A stretch of DNA of 64,000 bases from Robiginitomaculum sp. (GCA_016765135.1 JAESQN010000002.1:82386-146385); one strand, 5' to 3'; positions 1 through 8,022 are shown, numbered from the stretch's first letter. The notes: generated by a model not told the origin, from the letters alone. Translations and numbers: made by a program.

Positions 1-1
1 C

Positions 2-58
2 GATCATAATGCATTGGTAAAGAGCGGTATAGCGGATATGGGTAAAGCTTTGAATTAA
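2..58 (+). CDS. Possible C-terminal end of a gene entering from the left edge
   Basis: An open frame of 18 codons runs from the window edge to a TAA at 56-58 and ends in the residues IADMGKALN. The composition looks like a protein C-terminus, and nothing else explains these bases. It is far too short to identify a family. The start lies outside the window, so this is an inference from an open frame only. Confidence 0.3.
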   Translation, partial: DHNALVKSGIADMGKALN

Positions 59-109
59 ACGCATCGTTATATGCCCAAAACACTCATAAATTTGGAGTCT
101 TTGAGGCGG

Positions 110-325
110 TTTTCTTCCTAAAGCCCATTACCCCTCACCTTGTTCCTCTCCCAAAAGGAGAGGAGACCACGCTACAAATTCCTGTGTTTAAGTATAAGTT
201 CTAAACATACTGATACACCTGTAAAAATGGGATAGGTGATATCTAAACCACTCACAATAAAAATGGTCAAGACACCGTCTCCTCTCCTTTTGGGAGAGGA
301 ACAAGGTGAGGGGTTACGCGGGTGA
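110..325. repeat. Interspersed inverted-repeat element, family A, copy 1
   Basis: Two arms of about 45 bases (124-168 and 277-320) are near-perfect reverse complements. Each contains the core CCTCACCTTGTTCCTCTCCC, and each arm can also fold into its own small hairpin (CCTCTCC-CAAAA-GGAGAGG). The roughly 110-base interior is AT-rich and has no credible gene. A second copy lies at 25842-26055 in the opposite orientation. Its arms are almost identical and its interior is diverged but still alignable, for example at GACGGTGTCTTG next to one arm. No transposase is present, so this resembles a MITE or a structured intergenic repeat. Apart from this element, the partial frame at 2-58 and the terminator at 383-407, I see nothing in positions 1-418. 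Confidence 0.75.
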
Positions 326-382
326 AAGAGAAACCATAGCCAAAAAAATCCCATATTTCTGATTGTTCTGGGTATGTGTACT

Positions 383-407
383 AAAAAGGGCCTTGCGGCC
401 CTTTTTT
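383..407 (-). terminator. Rho-independent terminator of the FKBP gene
   Basis: AAAAAGGGCC pairs with GGCCCTTTTT around a TTGC loop. The hairpin lies about 12 bases beyond the stop codon of the leftward FKBP gene and is flanked by A and T tracts on both sides, so it could work in both directions. Confidence 0.8.
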
Positions 408-418
408 ACTTTCCTTAC

Positions 419-1015
419 TCAATCCGATATTCCGAGTAATTGCACATGAAAGACCAATGGTGTTTTTGGCGGGATTGAGCCGCGTCCACCATCGCCGTAA
501 GCTAGGCCTGACGGGATGTAGAACGTCCAGGCATCACAAGGGCGCATCATGCCTACGCCTTCGGTCCAGCCTGCTATAACGCGGTTGAGCGGAAACTCTA
601 TATCCTGGCCCCGCTCGTATGAGCTGTCAAACATTTCACCGTTTAAATATTGACCATGATAGTGAACCCGAACGGTTTGCGTCGGCTTGGCAGGTGTGGT
701 TTTAAGTGTGCTGGATTTGTTGACCGAGTATTGCAGGCCGGACGCCGTGGTGATGACACCTTGGCGTTTTGCATTGGCTTCAAAAAAAGCTGATTGCTCC
801 AGGCTCGCGTCTGCCATTTCATTGGAGTAACTGGAAATATCTTTTAGAACATTCTCATCGGGGCAAGTGCGAAACCGCTCAAGGTTAGCCTTGGCGGTTT
901 CGTAAGCCGCAACGGCCTCAGCTTCGGTATTGGGCGTGCTGATCGTGGTTGCATTGTTACATGCGCCTAGGCCAAGCAGTGCGATCGACACGCCCGTGAT
1001 GAGATATTTTTGCAT
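419..1015 (-). CDS. FKBP-type peptidyl-prolyl isomerase, lipoprotein
   Basis: This 198-residue protein probably catalyses cis-trans isomerisation of prolyl bonds in the cell envelope. It starts with a lipoprotein signal (lipobox LGLGAC, lipidated Cys near residue 19). A helical stretch follows, and then a C-terminal FKBP domain from about residue 95. Recognisable FKBP positions are VHYHGQYLNGEMFDSS, VIAGWTEGVGMM, the IPSGLAYGDGG loop and the closing VFHVQLLGI strand. The architecture resembles FkpA/FklB, which are periplasmic or surface-associated folding helpers. It stands alone, with its own terminator at 383-407 and a hairpin upstream. The family assignment is secure; the exact subfamily and the membrane side are inferred from the lipobox. 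Confidence 0.88.
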   Translation of the reverse strand: MQKYLITGVSIALLGLGACNNATTISTPNTEAEAVAAYETAKANLERFRTCPDENVLKDISSYSNEMADASLEQSAFFEANAKRQGVITTASGLQYSVNKSSTLKTTPAKPTQTVRVHYHGQYLNGEMFDSSYERGQDIEFPLNRVIAGWTEGVGMMRPCDAWTFYIPSGLAYGDGGRGSIPPKTPLVFHVQLLGISD

Positions 1016-1097
1016 TCGGTTCTCCAGACTTTGTTGAGTGGTGTTGTAGATATTTTGGATTATTTCTTAACCGTCCAACACAACTAAGTCCAGTTGT

Positions 1098-1130
1098 TTA
1101 GGCCCTGTCAACATTTAAGACAGGGCCTAA
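1098..1130 (-). terminator. Stem-loop downstream of the outer-membrane barrel gene
   Basis: TTAGGCCCTGTC (1098-1109) pairs perfectly with GACAGGGCCTAA (1119-1130) around a 9-base loop. It lies just beyond the stop of the leftward gene at 1140, so it probably ends that transcript, although the following T tract is weak. A degenerate relative with a similar loop occurs at 30020-30060. Confidence 0.55.
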
Positions 1131-1139
1131 TAATTTTAC

Positions 1140-1781
1140 CTATCTAAAGTTATAACGATAGCCAACTGAAACGCTAAAATTATCAAACTCTGAAGATAAA
1201 GACACGCCGTTGTCGGCAGGGGACGTACGTGTAAAATCTGGCGAAGAAGAGTGGTAACGGGCATCAATAAAGCCGTCTATTTTCTCTGTCAGCGGTGTTG
1301 AAACCCCACCAATAACCTGCCAAGCAAAAGCAACATCGTTGTCTTCAAAATCAACCGCACCGTACAAGAATCGGTTACGGACAAAATCAAAACCCGCCCC
1401 AACGCCGACATAGGGGGTGAGCGCACTGCCTGTATCAAAATCATAAAACGCATTGAGTAGTAACCCGTAACTTTCAGCACCCTTTGCAGTGAAGTTGCGA
1501 TCCACACCGTTAAAACTCAAACTTTGACCATCATTGCGTCGCCACGCAAATTCACCTTCAAGACGAATATTATTCTCCAGCTTAACACCTATAATGCTGG
1601 TTGTAACGATCCCGGCATCAAATTCTGTTTCAACCAACCGGGTACCATCGGTGCTAGTTTGGTTAGATGTCTGGTTATAACCAATGGAGCCACCTAGGTA
1701 CCAATCCTTGGCATGGGCTGTAGCGGGAAGCATGAGAAGGCCTGAACCGATAGCGATAAGGGATATGAAATTATGTGTCAT
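1140..1781 (-). CDS. Outer-membrane beta-barrel protein (OmpA/opacity-like)
   Basis: This 213-residue protein has a cleavable signal peptide (about residues 1-24, ending ATAHA) followed by alternating amphipathic strands typical of an eight-stranded barrel of the OMP_b-brl type. Visible repeats of barrel logic include YLGGSIGYNQ at the mature N-terminus, TPYVGVGAGFDF in the middle and SVSVGYRYNF at the C-terminus, where the aromatic residue is a normal assembly signal. It is a monocistronic gene with a hairpin behind it. No ligand or function can be named: such small barrels serve in adhesion, envelope integrity or unknown roles. The fold is inferred from pattern, not from a diagnostic motif. 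Confidence 0.7.
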   Translation of the reverse strand: MTHNFISLIAIGSGLLMLPATAHAKDWYLGGSIGYNQTSNQTSTDGTRLVETEFDAGIVTTSIIGVKLENNIRLEGEFAWRRNDGQSLSFNGVDRNFTAKGAESYGLLLNAFYDFDTGSALTPYVGVGAGFDFVRNRFLYGAVDFEDNDVAFAWQVIGGVSTPLTEKIDGFIDARYHSSSPDFTRTSPADNGVSLSSEFDNFSVSVGYRYNFR

Positions 1782-2036
1782 AAGTATCTTTCTTGTTTGT
1801 TATTATGATTGATGTTTTCTTGATCAGGTTTATGCAATCAAGTGCGTCATCTATAGGCGATACCACCAGTCACTGAAAAGTAACAACAAGCCGTCAGGAC
1901 AACGATATTTCGTGAGCGAAACGTGATATAAATAAAGGTTTTCAACACAAGAAATGCACGGATTTGTGAAGATAATTTTAGTCTTAACCTCCAAAAACCT
2001 GTTATCAAAACGGTACATTTCTTACTGGAGAATACT

Positions 2037-2909
2037 ATGCACACCTTTTTGACATCCACCGCAAAAACGGCTTTAACAATCACCTTAACTGGCGTCATGC
2101 TCTCCCTATGGAGCGTCAGCAATGCAGCTCCTAGCGCGCAATCAACACCACCCTCTATGGAAAAAACTGATACCACAAATGTGGATACCATGAGCAAGGT
2201 TGATCCAAACATGGCAGCCGAAAACCACAACAAATGGGGCATTGTTTTGCAAAAATATGCCAAACTTGATGCGGACGGTTTGGTTCGGTTTGATTATGGT
2301 GCCTTGAAAGCGTCGCCAACTGATATGGAAAACCTCACAGCTTATATTGAAACACTGTCAAAGCAAAAACCCTCTACGTTTGAGCGCAAACAAGCCATGT
2401 CCTATTGGGCTAATCTTTATAATGCCGTAACCGTATTGGTGGTGGTCGAGAATTACCCGGTGAGTTCGATTTTAAAAATCAGATCTGGTTTGCGCCCCGG
2501 CCCGTGGAAACGTAAATTAGTCACCGTTGAGGGTGAAAAATTGTCTCTGGATAATATCGAGCATGACATTATGCGGCCGACATACAAAACACCTCTTGTG
2601 CATTACATGGTCAATTGCGCTTCTATTGGTTGTCCAAATTTAAAACCGACACCGTGGAGTGTCAAAAACTTTGACGCGGAACTGGACGTCGCCGCACGGG
2701 CCTACATAAACTCACCCCGGGGCGTATACGTTAAAGACGGGAAAGTCACTGCATCGAAAATCTATAAATGGTTTAAGGAAGATTTTGGTGACAACCCAGT
2801 TGGCGTACTGAACCATGCCCGAGAATATGCTGACCCGGAACTTCTGAGTGCACTTGAAGGAAAAACCAAGATTAAATCCTATAAATATGATTGGAAGATC
2901 AACAACTAG
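2037..2909 (+). CDS. DUF547 family secreted protein
   Basis: This 290-residue protein starts with a signal peptide (about residues 1-31, ending SNAAP). A low-complexity linker follows, then a DUF547 domain from about residue 85. The diagnostic stretches are SYWANLYNAVTV, YMVNCASIGCPNL and ASKIYKWFKEDFG. DUF547 proteins are widespread and mostly uncharacterised, with a conserved Cys-containing core here seen as NCASIGCP. No reaction can be assigned. The gene is followed by a long hairpin (2954-2995) that separates it from a convergent glycosyltransferase gene. Confidence 0.85.
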   Translation: MHTFLTSTAKTALTITLTGVMLSLWSVSNAAPSAQSTPPSMEKTDTTNVDTMSKVDPNMAAENHNKWGIVLQKYAKLDADGLVRFDYGALKASPTDMENLTAYIETLSKQKPSTFERKQAMSYWANLYNAVTVLVVVENYPVSSILKIRSGLRPGPWKRKLVTVEGEKLSLDNIEHDIMRPTYKTPLVHYMVNCASIGCPNLKPTPWSVKNFDAELDVAARAYINSPRGVYVKDGKVTASKIYKWFKEDFGDNPVGVLNHAREYADPELLSALEGKTKIKSYKYDWKINN

Positions 2910-2953
2910 TAGGGTGTATCTCTTATATTACTGTGTTAAATAACTTGTATCCC

Positions 2954-2995
2954 TGTAGGGTGGATTAGCGTTTCTTGCGCGTAATCCACCCTACA
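2954..2995. repeat. GTAGGGTGGATTA hairpin repeat, copy 1
   Basis: TGTAGGGTGGATTA (2954-2967) is a perfect 14-base inverted repeat of TAATCCACCCTACA (2982-2995). It lies between the convergent ends of the DUF547 and glycosyltransferase genes, where it could act as a two-way terminator. The same sequence recurs at 7951-8010, also between convergent transcripts. Confidence 0.7.
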
Positions 2996-3066
2996 GATTT
3001 TGACTTTTATACCCGGCATTTTGAGTGATTAAGCCCAATAGAGCGCTCACCGTCCTGCTCATATAT

Positions 3067-3768
3067 CTATAAGTCGTAATACTCGCGAAACAGTTTCCTC
3101 GGATCCATGCCGCAATAATAGCGCAGCAAAATCCAGCCGTTCATAAGTTGGGTTTTTAGTATGCCTCGGTGAACAAAGCGCCGGGCCGATGTTGTTAACG
3201 CCAATGAAGATTTGCGAACCTTGCCTTTTTTACGGCGCAACAATATTCGTCTTAACTCCACATCTTCCAGTAAAGGCCATGCGTTGAGGGCTTCGGGCTT
3301 TGGAATATCCTGCCTGCGAAAGAAAAATCCCTGATCCCCAAAGGTGGTTAGAGGGCTATCAAAACGGCTAAGCCATGCAAAACTTTTAAGTAAGTTATTC
3401 TCCACATTATATCGCAATCGAAAACAACCCAATACCGTGTTGTTATCTATCAATATTCTACGGATTTGCCCCAAAGCTCCATCAGGAATACTGCTATCCG
3501 CATGGAGTATCCAGATATATTCACCGCTTGCATGGGCAATGCCTTGAGATATTTGCCGTCCCCGACCTCGCTCACACATGAGTAATTTCACTGTCTGATA
3601 TTGTCTTGCGGTTGCGCAACTGTCGTCTGAACTAGCACCATCAACAACGATAATGTCTTTAAAATTCATAACAGTAACCTGATTGAGTAATCGGCGCAGA
3701 TAAGTGCTATCATTATATACCGGAATGACCAGGCTAATATTAGGGCGGTAGTTCCTGACCATATCCAT
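3067..3768 (-). CDS. Family 2 glycosyltransferase, TIGR04283-like
   Basis: This 233-residue protein has a GT-A fold. It opens with ISLVIPVYNDS, followed by the nucleotide-sugar motif DIIVVDGASSDDS and the metal-binding ILHADSS (the DxD equivalent). The C-terminal half has the marks of the TIGR04283 subgroup: ERGRGRQISQG, TFGDQGFFFRR, LLEDVELRRIL and TSARRFVHRGI. Some members of that subgroup act in arsenosugar biosynthesis, but the acceptor here is unknown and no other arsenosugar genes lie nearby. There is no membrane anchor except weak hydrophobicity near the C-terminus, so it is probably cytoplasmic. Confidence 0.82.
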   Translation of the reverse strand: MDMVRNYRPNISLVIPVYNDSTYLRRLLNQVTVMNFKDIIVVDGASSDDSCATARQYQTVKLLMCERGRGRQISQGIAHASGEYIWILHADSSIPDGALGQIRRILIDNNTVLGCFRLRYNVENNLLKSFAWLSRFDSPLTTFGDQGFFFRRQDIPKPEALNAWPLLEDVELRRILLRRKKGKVRKSSLALTTSARRFVHRGILKTQLMNGWILLRYYCGMDPRKLFREYYDL

Positions 3769-3843
3769 AGCCCTATATAATGCAACGCATGCTATTGTTT
3801 ATATCACACTTACTCACATTCATGGGAAGTAAATTGCGGGTGT

Positions 3844-4485
3844 TTAGCGCGGCTTACCGAAAGGTTCAATATACTTGGTTTGCGCCTGTTCTGATTGGGT
3901 CCGTAGGTTTTTAAGGACACGCGGAATGTCCTTGCGAATACCGCGCTTTAGCAAACCATTTGGTATAGGGAATTTCGGGCGCAAGCGTGCCCGATAGCTA
4001 ACTCTGGTTTTAACCGTGTCAATTGGTGTCAATATCCACTCCCCTTCTTGGACTTTCATATCCCCACCAAGCAAACTAATCTTGATGTGATAGGGTAGGT
4101 CATAGTCCGAGCGGAACACACTCGTGCTTTTTGGCAACAAAAAACCGGGTTTAATTTTCTGACGGCGTATATCCCAACTCCCGTCCGGAGCGACTTCCAG
4201 GACTTCACATAAAGTCATTTGGGTTACAATTTCCATTGTGCGGTTGCAATCGAGCATCAGCGCCCAAATTGTTTCTGCTGACGCGTCAATATCAATGGCG
4301 CCAAAGACCTCAATTGCATTGTCACTTTGGCTTTTGTCTCTCCAAACAGAAATGACAAGATCGCCGCGTAGTAAGCGTGCTTCCGCTTCCGGTGACAAAC
4401 TTTGTAGTGATTGCGACCCAGCGTTGGCAACGCAGGCGAAACCAATAATTGCAGTCAAAATGTAAAAACAAGCCCTAAGCATCAT
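3844..4485 (-). CDS. SRPBCC/START-like lipid-binding-fold protein, exported
   Basis: The chosen start gives 214 residues beginning MMLRACFYILTAIIGFACVANA, a clean signal peptide. An upstream in-frame ATG at 4560 would add 25 residues ahead of the signal and is less likely. The mature part fits the polyketide cyclase/START (SRPBCC) fold: VFGAIDIDASAETIWALMLD is the typical first strand and helix. It then reads SWDIRRQKIKPGFLLP and WILTPIDTVKTRVSYRARL before a C-terminal helix. Exported SRPBCC proteins probably bind hydrophobic ligands; no specific ligand can be named. It lies 93 bases downstream of pgk on the same strand and could be co-transcribed. Confidence 0.7.
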   Translation of the reverse strand: MMLRACFYILTAIIGFACVANAGSQSLQSLSPEAEARLLRGDLVISVWRDKSQSDNAIEVFGAIDIDASAETIWALMLDCNRTMEIVTQMTLCEVLEVAPDGSWDIRRQKIKPGFLLPKSTSVFRSDYDLPYHIKISLLGGDMKVQEGEWILTPIDTVKTRVSYRARLRPKFPIPNGLLKRGIRKDIPRVLKNLRTQSEQAQTKYIEPFGKPR

Positions 4486-4578
4486 ATGGAAAATTAACCG
4501 AGGGCGTGTTTTTTTGCAAGGTTTGAGCACAGAACTTAACGAGATCGTGATAATAGCCAAAACAGTTAAGCTCAGGAC

Positions 4579-5802
4579 TTATTGTGGTTTCTTGAGGATT
4601 TCTACACCGGGCAAAGCTTTGCCTTCCATCCATTCCAAGAATGCACCGCCCGCCGTCGAAATAAAAGTAAAATCATCAGCCGCACCAGCATGTTTTAGGG
4701 CCGCGACCGTATCGCCGCCGCCTGCGACAGCTATGAGTTTGCCTTGAACGACGCGCTTGGCGGCATATTTGGCTGCCTCTACCGTGGCCGTATCAAAGGG
4801 TACAAGCTCGAACGCGCCCAATGGCCCGTTCCAGATTAAAGTCTGGCTGGCGTCTATAGCATCTGCCAATTTGTTGACGGTAGCAGGGCCGGCGTCCAAT
4901 ATCATCTCGTCGTCCGCCACTTCGTCCAGACCGCAAACCCGGTGCGGGGCACCTGCCCTAAATTCTTTGGCTACCACCACATCAACGGGCAGGAGAATTT
5001 CACAATTTACACGCTTGGCATTTTCCATGATTTCCAAGGCCGTGCCGACTAAATCATGCTCGCAGAGGGACGCGCCGACATTATAGCCCAAGGCCGCTAA
5101 AAATGTATTTGCCATACCGCCGCCAATAGCCAACCTGTCGAGCTTGCTCACCAAATTTTTTAGCAAATCGATTTTTGTGGAAACCTTGGCGCCACCAACA
5201 AGCGCCATCACCGGGCGGCGCGGCACATCCAAAGCTTGGGATAAATGGTCCAGTTCACGCTCCATAGCCAAGCCTGCATAGGCGGGCAAATGGGCGGCCA
5301 CGCCACTGGTCGAGGCTTGCGCCCGGTGGGCGACAGAAAAAGCGTCATGGACAAATATCTCGCCGAGGTCGGACAACTCTTTGGCAAAGGCCGGGTCATA
5401 CCCTTTAAGACCGTCCGCCGCCTGTGTTTCGCCTTTGTAAAAGCGGGTGTTTTCTAACAGCAAAACATCGCCATTTTGCAATGCGGCGACCGCTTTTTGC
5501 GCACCCGTGCCAATACAGTCCGGGGCAAAGGCAATATCTGTCTCCAAAAGCTGTGACAAAGGCTGCACCAATTTCATCAACGAGGCTCCGCTCTCGCGCT
5601 TGCCGTCTGGGCGGCCAAAATGGCTCATGAGAATGGTGATCGCACCTTGTGAGCGCAGGTGATTTATGGTCGGTAGTGCTGATTTTAGCCTTGTATTGTC
5701 CGTGATATGCCCCAAATCATCGCACGGGACATTAAAGTCCACCCGCACCAATACCCGTTTCCCACTAACATCTACATCTTCAAGTCTTCTAAAATCAACC
5801 AT
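4579..5802 (-). CDS. pgk: Phosphoglycerate kinase
   Basis: This cytoplasmic enzyme transfers phosphate between 1,3-bisphosphoglycerate and ADP in glycolysis and gluconeogenesis. At 407 residues it is full length. The N-terminal signature RVLVRVDFNVP (from about residue 16) and the substrate-binding SHFGRPDGKRE are present. So are LLLENTRFYKGE, the hinge region VALVGGAKVSTKIDLL and the C-terminal nucleotide-binding IAVAGGGDTVAAL. It follows gap by 18 bases and the two surely form one transcript running leftward. Assignment is by direct recognition of the family signatures. Confidence 0.97.
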   Translation of the reverse strand: MVDFRRLEDVDVSGKRVLVRVDFNVPCDDLGHITDNTRLKSALPTINHLRSQGAITILMSHFGRPDGKRESGASLMKLVQPLSQLLETDIAFAPDCIGTGAQKAVAALQNGDVLLLENTRFYKGETQAADGLKGYDPAFAKELSDLGEIFVHDAFSVAHRAQASTSGVAAHLPAYAGLAMERELDHLSQALDVPRRPVMALVGGAKVSTKIDLLKNLVSKLDRLAIGGGMANTFLAALGYNVGASLCEHDLVGTALEIMENAKRVNCEILLPVDVVVAKEFRAGAPHRVCGLDEVADDEMILDAGPATVNKLADAIDASQTLIWNGPLGAFELVPFDTATVEAAKYAAKRVVQGKLIAVAGGGDTVAALKHAGAADDFTFISTAGGAFLEWMEGKALPGVEILKKPQ

Positions 5803-5820
5803 GGTAAAAGCCTGTTTTGT

Positions 5821-6831
5821 CTAGCTTTGCGCCGCCTTCATAACCCGCGCCACATCTATCATGCGGTTGGCAAAGCCCCACTCATTATCATACCAGGCAA
5901 TGACTTTGACCAAATCTTTATGCAAGACTTCGGTCAGAGGTGCGGCAAATACGGTCGAGTGGGGGTCGTGATTGATATCAGAGGACACCAGCGGCTCCTC
6001 GGTATAACTAAGGACGCCTTTCATTGGCCCGTCCGCAGCCGCTTTAACAAATGCGTTAAGCTCCTCAGGGCTGGTTTCACGATCTGGCTGAAATGATAAA
6101 TCCACCAAGGACACATTGGCCGTAGGTACACGGATGGCAGAACCATGTAATCTGCCCAACAACTCCGGCAAAACCAAACCAACGGCATTGGCAGCTCCGG
6201 TGGATGTTGGGATCATGTTTTGCGCGGCGGCGCGGGCGCGGTACATGTCTTTGTGAGAGCTGTCGAGGATATTTTGGTCCAATGTATAAGAATGGATGGT
6301 GGTCATAAACCCGCGACGAATACCCACTGATTCCAGTAACACCTTGGCCAAAGGTGCCAGACAATTGGTGGTACATGATGCACAAGACACCATTAAATCA
6401 TCGGCGGTTAAATCCGCTTCATTGACCCCGTAAACGACGGTTTTGTCCATGCCCTTGGCCGGAGCCGATACCAATACGCTTTTGGCACCCCCATCCAAAT
6501 GTAATTGATTGCCAGCCCGGTCACGGAAAAACCCGGAACATTCCATCACCACATCAACGTCCAAAGCGGCCCAGTCAATATCAGCCGGGTTGCGCTCATG
6601 GGTGACACGGACTTTACCCAGACCGAAATCCATCTCGCCGGGTTTGATTTTAACCTCATTGTCAAACCGCCCGTGCATAGTGTCATATCGCAATAAATGC
6701 GCCATCAACTCCAAGGCACCCGGAGAATTGATTGCAACAATCTCCACATCCTCGATGCCGTATTCAACAACGGAACGAACAATCAAGCGACCAATGCGGC
6801 CAAAACCATTAACGGCAATACGTAAAGTCAT
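5821..6831 (-). CDS. gap: Type I glyceraldehyde-3-phosphate dehydrogenase
   Basis: The start at 6831 (MTLRIAVNGFGRIGR) is chosen because a GGGTGGA ribosome-binding site precedes it and it matches the family N-terminus; an upstream in-frame ATG at 6867 would add 12 residues. The protein has 336 residues. It has the Rossmann motif GFGRIGR, the catalytic cysteine in SCASCTTNCLAPLAK, a downstream histidine in TTIHSYTLDQ and the C-terminal WYDNEWGFANRM. The position that usually holds the coenzyme-selecting Asp reads VAINSPGALELMAHLL, with Ser in place of Asp. This is reminiscent of NADP-preferring GapB-type enzymes. It forms an operon with pgk downstream. Confidence 0.95.
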   Translation of the reverse strand: MTLRIAVNGFGRIGRLIVRSVVEYGIEDVEIVAINSPGALELMAHLLRYDTMHGRFDNEVKIKPGEMDFGLGKVRVTHERNPADIDWAALDVDVVMECSGFFRDRAGNQLHLDGGAKSVLVSAPAKGMDKTVVYGVNEADLTADDLMVSCASCTTNCLAPLAKVLLESVGIRRGFMTTIHSYTLDQNILDSSHKDMYRARAAAQNMIPTSTGAANAVGLVLPELLGRLHGSAIRVPTANVSLVDLSFQPDRETSPEELNAFVKAAADGPMKGVLSYTEEPLVSSDINHDPHSTVFAAPLTEVLHKDLVKVIAWYDNEWGFANRMIDVARVMKAAQS

Positions 6832-7037
6832 AAAATCCACCCAAGACAATGGGAACACATGCCCCAATCAAACCACTAACACAGTAAATAGTGCCTGCTG
6901 TATAGGGGGTTTTCTGTGTTAATCCACCAATTTCGTATGTATTTAATATTACAGCTTTACACTAAAGTTCAATTATCGCTTGGCCTGGAGCATTTCTTGC
7001 GCCATTCTATCTACAAGAGCAGATTCGGCGCGAAAAT

Positions 7038-7361
7038 ATGACACATACACCAATAAAAGATGCACCAACTATAAAAGACGCGGCGGATCGTTTACAGCGG
7101 ACGCTCAAAAACCTGGAAGCTTCATTGCAGCCCATGCTGGCCCACATTAGCAAACTTGAGCAACAGCAAAAAGATGCCGCAAACAGTGATCAGGATCGTT
7201 CCCGATTGGCTAATGATCTGGATGAACTACAAGCTAAACACGATAGTTTATTGGCACGTGAACAAGAATTTTCAAAACTTGCTGGTGAAACCACCAGAGA
7301 ACTGGATGCCGTCATTTCACAAGTCTTGCAAACGCTCGGCGATGATGATGGTGAGGGCTAG
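7038..7361 (+). CDS. DUF4164 coiled-coil protein upstream of zapA
   Basis: This is a 107-residue, highly charged protein predicted to be almost entirely alpha-helical. Heptad-like leucines run from RLQRTLKNLEASL through KLEQQQKD to ELQAKHDSLLARE. Small coiled-coil proteins of the DUF4164 type are commonly found directly before zapA in alphaproteobacteria, which suggests a link to division or to ZapA assembly, but no function is proven. The stop codon is only three bases before the zapA start, so the two are translated from one message. Confidence 0.72.
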   Translation: MTHTPIKDAPTIKDAADRLQRTLKNLEASLQPMLAHISKLEQQQKDAANSDQDRSRLANDLDELQAKHDSLLAREQEFSKLAGETTRELDAVISQVLQTLGDDDGEG

Positions 7362-7364
7362 AAA

Positions 7365-7724
7365 ATGGGCAAGGTAAACCTCGAAATCAATGGCCGCAAA
7401 TACGCGCTCGGATGTGATGACGGCGAAGAAGAACGCCTGACACGATTAGGCCAAAAACTCGATGCCCGTGTGCGCACACTTGCCGACCAATTTGGCCAAA
7501 TCGGAGATGTGCGCCTGTTGGTCATGGCCGGTATTACAATGACCGACGAAATGGAAGAAATGCGTGAAAACCTTGAGGGCAAGGCCGAGACCGCCACCGC
7601 AGATATACGCCGTGATAGCGAAGACGCCCTGGCCGCCGCCCAAAAATCAGAAATAACCGCCGCAGATGCTTTGGCGGATGCCGCCAGGCGCATTGAGAAA
7701 TTGGCCGAAAAACTGCAAGGTTAA
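7365..7724 (+). CDS. zapA: Cell division protein ZapA
   Basis: This 119-residue protein has the ZapA domain at its N-terminus: VNLEINGRKYALGCDDGEE is the usual opening, followed by LTRLGQKLDARVRTLA and VRLLVMAGITMTDEM. A C-terminal coiled coil rich in Ala, Glu and Lys follows. ZapA bundles FtsZ filaments at the division site in the cytoplasm. It lies between DUF4164 and the 6S RNA gene, the normal alphaproteobacterial arrangement, which supports both calls. The 5-formyltetrahydrofolate cyclo-ligase gene often found after 6S RNA is absent here. Confidence 0.92.
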   Translation: MGKVNLEINGRKYALGCDDGEEERLTRLGQKLDARVRTLADQFGQIGDVRLLVMAGITMTDEMEEMRENLEGKAETATADIRRDSEDALAAAQKSEITAADALADAARRIEKLAEKLQG

Positions 7725-7767
7725 GAACCTTCACACTTGTATTGTCTTCATTTAAGGCCCACATTGC

Positions 7768-7936
7768 ACCAGACGGTCGCTGTGGGTTTTGTGAGAAACA
7801 TGTAACCTAGGGGCCTTAAATTAACCTTGGGGAGCTACCTCTGTCCGGATCGTGGTCCGGTTATGCGGCGCCCACCTGTACTTCAGGTTCACAAGGCTAC
7901 AACCGGATCCACGGATCTATGGTGACCGTCGCTTTC
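7768..7936 (+). ncRNA. ssrS: 6S RNA
   Basis: The conserved 6S core GCGCCCACCTG...CAGGTTCACAAGGCTA is present at about 7870-7905. A closing stem can be drawn between GACGGTC (7772-7778) and GACCGTC (7924-7930). Inner stems are also visible: TCCGGTT pairs with AACCGGA, and GATCGTGG pairs with CCACGGATC with one bulge. These flank the single-stranded region that mimics an open promoter and binds housekeeping RNA polymerase. The position directly after zapA matches the usual genome location. The ends are estimated from the outer stem. A T-rich tract after the hairpin at 7951-8010 may be its terminator. Confidence 0.87.
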
Positions 7937-7950
7937 AAGTTTTGCAAATT

Positions 7951-8010
7951 TGTAGGGTGAATTAGCAAGCAGCGGAAGGTGGATTACGCCAAGAGGTTAA
8001 TCCACCCTAC
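7951..8010. repeat. GTAGGGTGGATTA hairpin repeat, copy 2
   Basis: TGTAGGGTGAATTA (7951-7964) pairs with TAATCCACCCTAC (7998-8010), with one mismatch. An internal GGTGGATTACGCC copy (about 7978-7990) suggests a partly duplicated element. It separates the rightward 6S RNA from the leftward M16 protease gene and is followed on the + strand by a run of T residues (8014-8019), so it probably acts as a terminator. Confidence 0.65.
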
Positions 8011-8022
8011 GATTATTTTTTC

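Noticed and set aside
172..354. Small open frame on the minus strand across the family A repeat
   Set aside because: It reads the repeat arm and has a counterpart in the other copy (near 25977-26210) only within the arm; there is no ribosome-binding site and the interior diverges without protein conservation.
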